A stretch of DNA of 64,000 nt from Muscardinus avellanarius. Taxonomy: Eukaryota > Chordata > Mammalia > Rodentia > Gliridae. The stretch is taken from assembly GCA_963383645.1 (NCBI GenBank), contig OY726571.1, positions 21,751,599 through 21,815,598 on the forward strand. The letters run 5' to 3'. Position 1 is the first letter of the stretch, and each line of letters opens with the position of its first letter. A program made the translations under genes and the position numbers. The notes below the pieces were generated by a model, which was not told where the DNA came from, did no database searches, and saw only the letters and a list, made by a program, of their open reading frames with translations. This document shows, one piece after another, positions 54,475 through 64,000 of the stretch.

Positions 54475-55165
54475 AGCTACATACTCACCCTGTTAGCAAG
54501 GTTGGGGATTGTTACTGGCAGCCCCACAGGGAACAGGGCAGAAGCAGGTTACTAAAGGAAGGGAGGCATACAGCTACCAGACGAAGGGGAGAATGGTTGA
54601 TAACAGAAACAGAGGCCCCTGCAATGTGGAGTTCCAGGAAACCGATTTTTAAAAGACTCATTGAGTTCTCCACTCCTGCGTGAGTCATCACTTGCCTGTA
54701 TGAATGCTCACTGCCGTGGCATCAGCCAACAGCCTCATTTCCTTCCAGAAAAAGCATGGCCTCCGCCTACACATTCTTTAACTTAGTCGCAGCCATCAGC
54801 AACCCCTGGCAGCACTTCCTCACGACTGAAAAGTGAGCCTGGACATCAATATGAAGTTTCAGGCAGACACAGTGCTCCGGCTTCTAGCCCCAGCACAGGC
54901 ATTCAGTGCGGCCTGGTTAGTAATGCGCCCTTGGGTCTTATAATCTGCTATACAGCGGACACACAGGGCAACCATTTCCTCTTTCTGTACAGGGACCGAC
55001 TTTGTTATCCCAGGATACAGTCTAGGCTTGGAAAGAGTGGCTGGGGAACAGCACAGTGATGGGAAGAGTGGGCCCTATCCAAGAAGAAAGCTGCGTAGCG
55101 ACAACTTGGGTCTTCACCGAGTCCTGAAAATACCCCCAAGGCACTTTGCAAAGCAAATATAAACT

Positions 55166-55203
<38 letters not shown>

Positions 55204-55395
55204 AAAAATCAAACAAAATGGAAAATGGACACTGGTGCAGGCTGCTGCCGTCTACAACATGATGGAGTGCCTCACAGATGCCAAGTTAGGACCTGCATTA
55301 GCAGGATCACCAATGCTCTCGTTTGGGGGCAGGAATTTCATATTTTGAACACTAAAAAACCAGAAATATAAGTACCATCATTCCAGAGCTCTGAT

Positions 55396-55398
<3 letters not shown>

Positions 55399-55445
<47 letters not shown>
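55399..55445. repeat. (TA)n microsatellite
   Basis: Pure TA run of about 46 bp. Confidence 0.96.
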
Positions 55446-55446
<1 letters not shown>

Positions 55447-55731
55447 CATGCATCTATTTTATAAATATATAAACATATATACTTTCCCTCTATTATAAAA
55501 CATGTTTTCCTTCCCATAGACCACATCAAAGAATGCTTGGAAATCTCTTCACAGGTATTTAGTGAGATCTGTGTGCAAAGTACTATAATCATAAGAGGGT
55601 TTGGAAGGACACAATAAAGACACTACCACACCCTGACAGTGCCATACCAGCCTCCAGGCCTGGGGCAGCCTGGAAGAAGGAGGAAGAGCTGCTGTGTGTT
55701 GTTAGGGGAGACTTCAAGACGACATATGCAA

Positions 55732-56168
55732 GATGGGCATGGTGGTGCCTGTCTGTAATACCAGTACTTGGGATGCTGAGACAGGTGGATCATGGTTTAA
55801 GGTCAGTCTTTAGTGAGACACTCAGAACTCAGCAAGACATTTAGTAACTTAAGTGAGACGGGTTCAAGTATTTTTTTTATTTTTTGGTGGTACTGGGGGT
55901 GGAACCCAGTGCCTTTTCTACCTCCGGCCTATACTCCCAGACCCATTTTATATTTTATTTGGAAATAGGGTCTAAATTGCTGAGAGCCTCACTAAGTAGC
56001 TGAGGCTGGCTTCAAACCTGTGCGATCCTCCTGTCTCAGCCTCCCAAGTGCTGGGATTGTTAGTGTGCACCACCACGCCCAGCAAGGGTTCAGTTTTTTT
56101 AAAAAATAAAGAGGGTATAGTTGTGACTGACAGGTAGGAAGCCTCTGAGCTCAATTCCCAGTACAAAA
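55732..56168 (+). repeat. B1-dID SINE split by an opposite-strand SINE
   Basis: 7SL half at 55732-55869 and linker/ID half at 56085-56168. GGGTTCAAGTATTTTTTTT and GGGTTCAGTTTTTTT flank the insert. Confidence 0.85.
55870..56084 (-). mobile_element. B1-dID SINE (intermediate subfamily), nested
   Basis: Full-length minus-strand copy in the linker of the host SINE at 55732-56168. Confidence 0.9.
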
Positions 56169-56250
56169 AAAGAAAGGAAGGAAGGAAGGGAGAGAGGGAG
56201 GGAGAAAGAGAGGAGGGAGGGAGGGAGGAAGAGAGGAGGAAGGGAGAAAG
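56169..56250. repeat. purine-rich (GGAA/GGGA) tract
   Basis: Derived from the tail of the preceding SINE. Confidence 0.88.
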
Positions 56251-57611
56251 AGGACAGACAATAAATGGTTACAAAAGGATGAAGGCCACCTCAGTGGTCT
56301 TAGAGATAAATCGCTGTGTGTGGGGGAGGGTGTTCCAAAATAGGGCAGTATGTGAAAAAGGCCAAGAAAAAAGAAAACCGAAAGTATGTTTGGGGAACAA
56401 TGAGACTAATTTGGGAATACAAAAAAACAAAAAAACCTGGAGATAGAGCAGTAGCTGGAGCTGAGGTTGTTAGAAATGTTTGGGGGCCAAAATGCGGATA
56501 TTTTTAAACATCGGACATTATTAGGGATAAAAATGAGGCTGGGGTGAAAATGACTCGGTTTTAGACATGTTAAGTTTGAAAGGAAGAGGCACATTTATGT
56601 TAAATGGATGTAGATGATAAAATTGCAATTCAAGACTGAGGTCTGAGCTATTGAGACGAGGTACAGAGGGTAGAGCAGTTGATCCAAACGCAAAGAGAAG
56701 CCTAGTGAAGTTTAAATCGCAGCCGCAAAGTTGCACTTAGAGAGTTAGGAAGTAACAGGGAGGAAAACAAAACACAGAATTTGACTAGGGAAGGAGGCGA
56801 GTTGTGCTGGTGACATCAGGACAGGACGGGGTGGGAGACCATTGACACGTGCTTCAGAAATGTCAGAGAAAAGCACTGAGACCTCTAGATTCCAGATCTT
56901 CCAGAGTACAATAACCCTCTCTTTAACTAACTAAAAAAAAAAAAAAAGTAGCTTAAGTGAATTTTGAAAGGTTTACAATATCAGACTGAAGGATATAAAA
57001 GGTGAAAAGAAGGTCAAGGTTTATTAGCAGAACAGTGGTCACTGCACTACTCAATTAAGAGAGCATTTTGGCAGAAGCACATCCAACCCTCTCCCCACAG
57101 GAATTGTCCTGAGATGCATAAAACCCAAAAGATTATTTTTTCTATCTTTAGACAACATTTAGCCATAGGTATATCTTTCTAAAAAAAAGAAAAAAGAAAA
57201 AAAAGCCTAACTACTAATGTAAACCAATTAGGTGGTGATTATTTTTAGGATAAAAGTATCCTCTCTTTTCTCTTAGAAAAAGATTTACCTGAAATTATTT
57301 TAGTCCGCATCTCTAGTGCCTTTAAATCTTATTTGTGTCTACCAAGAAATGACAAATATGCTCTTCAAAATGGATGCGAAAGCCATACATGTGCGTGCAT
57401 GTGTAGATATGTTATGTCTGCATGCTTACATACATATACACACATATAATAATGCATTCAAGTAAATACTAGGACTGAGTCCGTTGTTTACTAGATCCTT
57501 CAGAATTAGTTTCTTTGTAAAGTTTAACTCTTAAAGAGCTAAAGAAGACAGGCCAGACAGTCTGAAAGTTTATCGGGACCTTACAGATGGACTATTAAAA
57601 TTTTCCATTTA
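56251..57611. other. unique block
   Basis: About 1.3 kb without SINEs; only short frames. No gene recognised. Confidence 0.5.
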
Positions 57612-57803
57612 GCCGGGTGTGGTGGCGCACACTTGTAATCCTAGTACTGAGGATCGCAGGTTCAAAGCCAGCCCCTACAGCTTAGGGAGGCTCTCAGCAA
57701 CCTAGTGAGACCCTGTTTCCAAATAAGAAATAAAATAAGAAAATAAAATCGGTCTGAAGTGTAGCTTGGAGGTAGAATTCCACAAGTACAAAAAAAAAAA
57801 AAT
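57612..57803 (+). repeat. B1-dID SINE, internally shortened
   Basis: Lost GGGAGGCTGAGACAGG region of the 7SL half; rest complete. Confidence 0.88.
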
Positions 57804-58144
57804 CCACTTATTTGAACTATGTGAACATTTCCCTAGTGTGCCTGTAATACTACGTCATGTGTTTACCTGGAAAGGACCTGCACAACAGTGGCTGTATTCC
57901 TCAGGTTACTCTCTTAGCAAAATGCACCTTGGTGTGGCTAAGTGCTATACAACTCAAAGGAACAGACACTTTCATACTTTGGAGAAATTTGGGGATTTTA
58001 ATTAAACTCAGCAAATATTTATTGAGTTGTGAATCTGTGAGTAGAGAGGAAGACACTGAAGAGAAGATGTTTGGAGGGGCAAAGAGAAGTGAGGGCATTG
58101 CTATTTTGTAGACATTTGTTGAGTAAATAATGACTACTGGTAAA

Positions 58145-58345
58145 CTGGGCGTGGTGGTGCACGTTTGTAATCCCAGTATTTGGGAGGCTAAGACAGGAAG
58201 CTCCGGGGTTTGCTGCCAGCCTCAGCTACTTAGTGAGGCCCTCTGCAACTTAGTGAGAATTTGTTTCAAAATAAAGAATAAAAAATAAAGCTGGAGGTGT
58301 TGCCTGGAGGTAATATATCCCTGAGTTCAATCCCCAGTACTACAT
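58145..58345 (+). repeat. B1-dID SINE
   Basis: Full-length older copy with a short TA-rich tail. Confidence 0.9.
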
Positions 58346-58424
58346 ATATACATACACATACTGGTCTTACCCTTAGTACTAATTCATTCTTTAAAATACC
58401 GACTGCAATTGCTGGGTTTGCGTG

Positions 58425-58507
58425 TGTGGTACTAGGGACTAAACCCAGGGGCATTCTACCTCTGAGCTACACTCCTAGCCCTCGTTTATTTTTTATTTGG
58501 AAACAGT
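58425..58507 (-). repeat. B1-dID SINE, 5'-truncated
   Basis: Only the ID half and linker remain (GTGGTACTAGGGACTAAACC to TATTTGGAAACAGTCTC). Confidence 0.87.
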
Positions 58508-60063
58508 CTCTATTTTCTCCCAATGTTTTAAAATCTCAGGGCTGTTTTCTGTTTAAAACCTTAGAGTCCTGCAACATCTGTCTCACAGAGAGTTTTTCTT
58601 TGGTGTGTTTCAGTTAGAAATGAGATCACGGATTTTGCCACAATCATTGACAAAAAACAAGGTTAGAAAGCAGATTTTTCTTCAGAAATGTGCTTTGTCT
58701 ATGTTAAGAATTAATACCTCAAGTTTTCAACTGGGAACAGTTCCTATTCCTTTTCATGTCCACTCAATTAGCATAGTTTTTATAAGAATCAGCAGCTAAT
58801 ATCTTCGGGCTGTTTTCCCTGGCCTTTGAAGCAGTACAAATAAAAATCATAGGGCATTTCACTGTGATACTGAGCTAACGTTTGTAGGACCTGACCTCAC
58901 TCCCCTTCCCCAAAGGGGCAGAGGGGGACACCAGTGTGCCACTGTTCAGATGCACTGGGCACCTGTGGCTACAGACACCTCCTGAGCCATCCCTCACACA
59001 CAGGTCTATGTCTCGCTCCAACTCCTGGTGTTCTGATGGGGCTGTAAGCCTTCGCAGAGCCAGAATGACCATTCACCCCCAGGTGAGAATCCCCTACCCC
59101 TGGGGGCCAGCTGCAGGATTCTGCTTCTGACAACAGTTCACATCAGTACCGAACCTTGACAGAAGCTCATCTCCTGACTTCATCTTCTGCCACCACCATC
59201 CTTTGCTTTCCAGAGACGTTCCCAGGAGGATTATGAATTGGTCAGCAATTCAAGTGCACGCACGCATGCACCCACTCTCTCGTTCTCTCTGTGTACGTGG
59301 AATGACTTCAAATAGAGATCAACTTTATGAATTAAGACATAAAGAGCTACTTTCTTTCTGTGGTGGAGCCAAATGTGGTTCTCATTCTAAGTGCAAAGGA
59401 CAAATCTCTTTAAAAGAGACCCAAGCCATGTGCCGATTTCGCTCAGGCCACTTCTCTCTTGAACCCTCCCATGTAATTAATTGTGTTCGGTTCTGACTTT
59501 GGCTAGAGAGTCAGCACAATTCACAGAAGGCTCAGAATGAATCAGAGATCAAAGAATGCGGCTTTGTAGCAAAACCTACGTCATTTTGCAATACTTGTTA
59601 AACACACGCATACGCCTTCCCAAGCAGTGGTCAATTTTAACTTGATTTGAACATTCTCTTTCTTATGGTACTTCAGACAGAAATCCACATCTTCATCCGT
59701 GATCTCCTCCCGCCCCCAACCTCAGGGGAATGTATCTGAATTCATAGTTATTTTTGCACTTGTAACCTACACTAAACGCAATGCAAAACACGGTCATTTG
59801 GCTTGTATTAATTTGCTTTTAATGTGGGAACAACTAGTCTCCAGATTGCGATTGGTGATAATAAACTAATGCTAAATGAAGGCAGTAGTAACCCTCATGT
59901 GGTAAGATCCAATTTCTAAGATATGACTAAGATACAGAAATACTCATAGAGGCACAAATAATAGAATAAAAATATGACAGCTGGCACATTAATAAAGTCC
60001 CAGATAAAACTTAATCGGTACAACCTGCACTAAAGCCTGTGTCATTTTATATCCTATTTTCTT
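58508..60063. other. repeat-poor block
   Basis: About 1.5 kb without SINEs. A weak exon-like segment at 59004-59082 is listed separately. Otherwise nothing recognised. Confidence 0.45.
59004..59082 (+). other. weak exon-like segment
   Basis: Acceptor-like CCCTCACACACAG and donor CAG|GTGAGA bracket 79 nt that stay open in one frame with Ser/Arg-rich coding. No family recognised and the pyrimidine tract is poor. More likely chance than a real exon. Confidence 0.12.
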
Positions 60064-60281
60064 TCTTTTTTTTTGGGGGGGGGGTTGGGGATTGAACCCA
60101 GGAGCAGATCTACCTGTGAGCTATACTTCCAGCCCTCTTTTTTATTATTTTATTTTTGAAACATGGTGTCACTGAGTTGCAAAGGGCTTCACTAAATGGC
60201 TGAGGCTGGCTGTGAACCTGAGATACTCTTGTCTCAGCCACCCAAGTACTGGGATTACAATCATGTGCCACCACGCCTAGC
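60064..60281 (-). repeat. B1-dID SINE, old
   Basis: T-run and G-run tail, full-length diverged dimer. Confidence 0.9.
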
Positions 60282-60431
60282 TCATGTCCTATTTTCTAAG
60301 TTCCCAGAAATCAGTACATTGCACTCTCTTGCAGATACTGATCTAGTTTCAGCCAGAGAGGAACAGGCTGCGAGAATGAATACCCAGTAACTTATCCCTC
60401 AATTCATTTATCTGTCTTCATTTGGAAATTC

Positions 60432-60644
60432 TTTTTTTTTTTTTTTGCGGGTCAGGGGATGGAACCCAGGGGCATTTAACCTCTGAGCCACACCCCTTGC
60501 CCTATTTTTATTCTTTATTTTGAAACAGGGTCTCACTAAGTTGCAGAAGACCTTGCTAAGTAGCTGAGGCTGACCGCGAACCATGATCCTCCGGTTTCAG
60601 CCTCCTGAATGCTGGGATTACAAGCGTGGGCCACCACGCCCAGC
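60432..60644 (-). repeat. B1-dID SINE, AGACCC-like variant
   Basis: Starts GCGGGTCAGGGGATGGAACC after poly-T; full-length. Confidence 0.92.
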
Positions 60645-61490
60645 TTGGAAATTCTTTGAATTGCCCAGTTCGGTATGGGCCCTCCTAACGTAGGATCATC
60701 CTACTGAATATGCCTGATGCCATATTCAACTCTTCACTGTACAACAGCTTCTGTATTACATAACCAAAATGAAAGAAAATGCATAAACGGCATATTTATT
60801 CTGAAGTTGCAAATGATTTCCAGCTTCATGACCCCAAGCGTTTCTCCTGACACTTATGGAATGCTCCGTCTCCCTTAGTGTGAGCACGGGACAGATCACT
60901 TCTCACAATCCAGACACTGCTCCCATGAGGACATCCTGGGGATTTCCAATCTACAGAAAGTGGCTTCCCAGAAGTTTCCTTTCATTTCATGTATTCTGAG
61001 CTTGAGCAGCAGTTCTCGGGAGAAGCGATATGTAGTAGTAATAATATCTAAGCAAACCCTTTTTGTTCACTGACCACTCTGGAGGGAAGGACGTAGCACA
61101 AGGATTTGTGAGCCAACCAGGCCTTCACATCTAGCTTCTTCCCTTAGACAAATCGTTTGACCTCAGTAAATGATGACTATGAATAAAAGTGGGGGATAAG
61201 AACAACTCCCTCCCAGGGTTGATGCTAATAAGTCGGTGCAAGGCTTTGCCCAGCAGAGAGCAGAGGAGCACTGCAACCCCAGCCACCAGTGGCCAGCTGC
61301 TCCTGTGCCCCTCCTCTCCAAGGCCCACCCCCACCCGCCACTGCCGCCCCCTTGCTAGCCACTGGCAGTAGGAACGGGCCAAGAGGAAAATCCCCTGCAG
61401 TAAGTGGAATGTTGTTTCCTCTTTTTTAAGATTCCATTTGGTAAGGTTACAGAGATGGACATTCTTTTCTGCTGTGAAATATTTTTTTTT
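60645..61490. other. unique block with MIR remnant
   Basis: 61135-61250 (CCCTTAGACAAATCGTTTGA CCTCAG) is a plus-strand MIR piece. No gene recognised. Confidence 0.45.
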
Positions 61491-61557
61491 GGTTTCTGTG
61501 TTTTGGGACTAGAGATTGAACACAGGGACATTCTACCTCCAAACTTCAGCTCCAGCA

Positions 61558-61588
<31 letters not shown>

Positions 61589-61880
61589 AGGGGTGGGGGG
61601 GAGAGCGCGCGCGCGCGTGCGTGAAGTCTTTGCTGAGGGTTTTGTTAAATCATTGAGGCTGTCCTTGAACCTGTGACCCTCTTGGTTTTTGTGTTTTGGG
61701 CCTGGAGCTTGAACACAGGGACATTCCACTTCCAAGCTCCAGCTCCAGCCACACGTGTGTGTGTGTGTGTGTCTTGCTGTTACTGAGGTTTTGTTAAATT
61801 GCTGAGCCTATCCTTGAACCTGTGATCCTCCTGCTCAGCCTCCCAGATATTGGGATTACAGGTGTGCACCACAGCTGGCT
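61491..61880 (-). repeat. old SINE with 193-bp tandem duplication
   Basis: Two units, 61491-61683 and 61684-61876, share GTGTTTTGGG, GAACACAGGGACATTC and AGCTCCAGC. Each holds its own (GT)n run; the first also has a (GC)n patch. Unit 2 runs on into the end of the 7SL half. Confidence 0.85.
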
Positions 61881-61889
61881 ACTGTGAAA

Positions 61890-62040
61890 CATTTTTTAAG
61901 TTCCTAGTAGGAACCAGACACTGCTCATTTAATTCTCTCCATGACCCCACAGGCAGTAGCTACCCAAGCTGGGTTTGGCTAGTATGGTCTCACCATGGAC
62001 CTAGCCTGATTCTCCTATACCACTACCACTTGGGCCTATG
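61890..62040 (-). repeat. MIR-like fossil
   Basis: CAGACACTGCTCATTTAATT CTCTCCATGACCCC resembles the complement of MIR. Confidence 0.5.
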
Positions 62041-62494
62041 TTTTTAGTCTCATTACTTTTAACAAACTTGCTTTACTGTTAGCAGGAGAGATGGCTGAAC
62101 TGGAAAATAAATGAGGTTTTACATCTCTATCCATCCCTGTCAAATCTCTCTGCTCTCCAACTATCTGCAAAAGTATTCCCACTAAAAACTTTGTGCAAAC
62201 TGTTGGGGTGAGGAGGGAGCTTGATTTTCAAGTTATATTTGCATATTTCTTCCTGAGCGACGAAGACTTTCTCATCTCTGTACCATTTCACTCTAAAAAA
62301 GAATAAAATTTGAACTCATATATTCTTAAAAATGTAAATATTTAAATCCTTAATTGGTTTTTCAGATCTTAATGGCCCAAGATGTCATGGCTGCCACATA
62401 AAAGTAAATAAAGCACTTAGGAGGAAAATATGACCACAGAATTTTGTTTTAAAAAAAAATCACATTGAATACATACCAGCAAAAAAGAACCTTG
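62041..62494. other. unique AT-rich sequence
   Basis: No repeat or gene recognised. Confidence 0.5.
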
Positions 62495-62711
62495 AGCCAG
62501 CCATGGTGGCACACACTTATAATCCCAGCATTCGGGAGGTTGAGACCTGAGGATCACAGTGGACAGCCTCAGCTACTAAGTGAGGTACTCCGCAACTTAT
62601 TGAGACCCTGTTTCAAAATAAAGAATAAAAAACAGGGCAGGGGGTATAGCTAGGAGGTCAGATGCCCCTGGGTCCCACCCCCAGACCCACAAAAAAAAAA
62701 AAAAAAAAAAA
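62495..62711 (+). repeat. B1-dID SINE, AGACCC-ending variant
   Basis: GGAGGTCAGATGCCCCTGGG and CCCAGACCCAC; AAAAAAGAACCTTGAG and AAAAAAACCTTGGGG are the probable duplication. Confidence 0.92.
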
Positions 62712-62719
62712 CCTTGGGG

Positions 62720-62830
62720 GCAGGCAGGTTCCAACCCAGCTCTGCAGGTAGCTTGCTCTGTGACCCTGAGCATGTTACTTAACTCTTCCCATGTGTAAGT
62801 GGCCTGTGACAGGTACAGAATGCAAGGGGG
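62720..62830 (+). repeat. MIR SINE fossil
   Basis: CCAACCCAGCTCTGC then CTGTGACCCTGAGCATGTTA CTTAAC follow the MIR core. Confidence 0.75.
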
Positions 62831-63590
62831 GGGGGGAGATTCTGCATGGTTTCATTTCTTTAAGTATTGAAACTTAGAATTGGAGAATTAATAATGGTGG
62901 AAGAATTTCTTAAGACTTTTTGAACTGGGGGGGTGTGGTGAGAAGGGGGGGAGGAACTTGGAGGAGTTTGAAGGATTCGTTTTTCAAAAAAAGTAGCAAA
63001 AAAAAGTTCACTTGTGACTAGGGTTATTTAGAACTCCCAACCTAACTCTTCATCCTTTAACGCTGTGTTTCTAAAAGATTTGGCTCAGTTTCATTTTCAG
63101 AGAAAGGACAGCCTGAAAAAATGGGGAAACAAAAGAAGTGATTAATTTTTATGGCAAATAACTTTTATGTAATTTCCAAAGGCCATAAGCAATCTGTACT
63201 TTCTTGTACCTTCTGTTCTTGTTGCCTTTTTATGTCTGTGAGAATCAGTTTTTATAAAAATAACTTAATGAGGATTGAGAAAATGATTTAAAATTTGCAT
63301 AGCAGCTCAGAATCAGGTGTCAAATCCATTAAGTGTTTAAAATCTCACCTGTAGAGAACTCAAGTCAGATACTTGAAGATTCAATTTAAGTCCTTTTGCT
63401 CATCCTTCCCCTTCCACTGCATATTACATTCTTTTCCAGTTCTGAGCCTCTGAAATGTGGGAGAATAGAAGCCCTAGCAAAGTTCTCCACTGAACTATAT
63501 ACTGGCAAATCACAAGAATGCTTATTCATTTCTTGTAAAATGCTACTTAACAATTTCTTGAAGTCTCACCGTAGAAAAAGTTAACACCAC
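62831..63590. other. unique sequence
   Basis: Several G-runs (62826-62838, 62928-62952). Lies just past the predicted minus-strand poly-A site. No gene recognised. Confidence 0.45.
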
Positions 63591-63594
63591 TCAG

Positions 63595-63963
63595 GTTATA
63601 TAATTTGGTACTTTTTATTGCTTGGATGAGTGGCTGACCCCATAGAGAAAATTAGAACCAGCATAGCGAAGGCCTTGGCTTTCTTGAAGACCAGCATCTC
63701 GGGAGTCACACTCCACTCCTGAGGCAGAGGGATCCTCTGGGCACAGCATGATAAAGTGCAGGTAGCAGCCTCCACACAGCCTCACTGCATGGCTATCTGC
63801 TTATGATAGGCCACACTTAAAACTCAGCTGTATCTGGCCATTGTGAACTGGGGCTAGCAGAGAATAGGGGAGCAGCGCCCTAGAGGAGATCCTTCAGACT
63901 GCTTCTAATCCAGGTCCAGCAGCTGAAGAGAGGATTTCAGGAGTAGCAGGCACGATGTCACAG
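63595..63963 (-). other. candidate terminal exon of a minus-strand transcript
   Basis: On the minus strand a pyrimidine-rich acceptor (CACTATTTTTCATATTTCCTAG) ends at 63964, so the exon would start at 63963. AATAAA follows at 63619-63614 and a GU/U-rich element GTGGTGTTAACTTTTTC at about 63591-63575. This is the canonical order for a last exon with cleavage near 63595. One frame is open for about 22 codons from the acceptor and then stops, so it is either mostly 3'-UTR or a non-coding RNA. The rest of the transcript would lie beyond 64000. Confidence 0.45.
63614..63619 (-). terminator. polyadenylation signal AATAAA
   Basis: TTTATT on the plus strand. Its spacing to the GU/U-rich downstream element is canonical. 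Confidence 0.45.
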
Positions 63964-64000
63964 CTAGGAAATATGAAAAATAGTGAAGGCAGGGTGATCA

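Larger units (their letters stand above)
54322..55731. other. unique block with a small tandem duplication
   Basis: Contains a 36-bp tandem duplication with CCAAT-type ATTGG motifs (54404-54474), poly-T (55173-55200) and (TA)n (55399-55445). No gene identified. Confidence 0.45.

Noticed and set aside
58936..59130. Coding exon with Ser/Arg-rich peptide
   Set aside because: Acceptor is weak and no family matched; kept only as a very low-confidence segment at 59004-59082.
1..64000. CRISPR arrays, operons, ribosome-binding sites, phage or plasmid features
   Set aside because: The window is vertebrate nuclear DNA; all short regular repeats are microsatellites, minisatellites or SINEs.
1..64000. 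Functional tRNA genes
   Set aside because: All tRNA-like A/B-box sequences seen belong to ID halves, ID SINEs or MIR fossils with tails and no cloverleaf acceptor pairing.

Overview
This is a mammalian nuclear window dominated by retrotransposons, from a rodent of the squirrel/dormouse group (Sciuromorpha). The diagnostic feature is a dimeric SINE present in dozens of copies on both strands. Its left half is 7SL/B1-like (starting GCCGGGCGTGGTGGCGCACG). An A-rich linker joins it to a tRNA-like ID half (GTAGCTCAGAGGTAGAATG...GGGTTCCATCCCCAGTACC). This is the B1-dID architecture known from Sciuridae, Gliridae and relatives. The ID halves differ from the ground-squirrel form I remember, so a dormouse is as likely as a squirrel; this assignment is inference. 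No complete protein-coding gene is recognisable. The longest open frames (about 200 residues) are what chance gives in this much sequence, and most fall in SINEs, microsatellites or minisatellites.

Layout. Positions 1-15.8 kb are intergenic or intronic, with nested SINEs, MIR fossils and one truncated LINE-1 (10.9-11.5 kb). At about 15.9-16.45 kb lies a CpG island with GC boxes, an AP-1 site, a TATA-like box and a good splice donor. This is the best gene signal here and looks like the promoter and 5'-UTR exon of an unidentified + strand gene. A possible second exon is at 18.06 kb. From 18.6 to 21.2 kb is a long repeat-poor stretch holding a diverged direct duplication. From 22.4 to 23.0 kb are two GC-rich minisatellites loaded with GC boxes. 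From 23.3 to 36.7 kb SINEs alternate with unique blocks, a MaLR LTR fossil, simple repeats and a possible enhancer at 34.1-34.4 kb.

The most unusual locus is 40.75-42.12 kb. Three different retroelements sit side by side, separated by four copies of one target-site duplication, so the same LINE endonuclease site was hit repeatedly. The third element is a composite: a GC-rich VNTR joined to a G-rich 3' region with a poly-A tail, organised like primate SVA/LAVA elements. A MER33-type hAT fossil at 45.4-46.5 kb is cut up by three SINEs. At 52.86-53.31 kb a solo class II ERV LTR with a 6-bp duplication sits inside an older SINE. At the right edge (63.6-63.96 kb) a splice acceptor, AATAAA and a GU/U-rich element together look like the terminal exon of a minus-strand transcript that enters from beyond the window.

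How the parts work together: the two gene signals point towards each other (a + strand promoter at 16 kb and a - strand 3' end at 63.6 kb), so most of the window is probably first-intron or intergenic DNA. The SINE nesting gives a relative chronology: MIR/MER33/MaLR oldest, then the older SINEs, then GC-rich SINEs, the ERV LTR and the VNTR composite.
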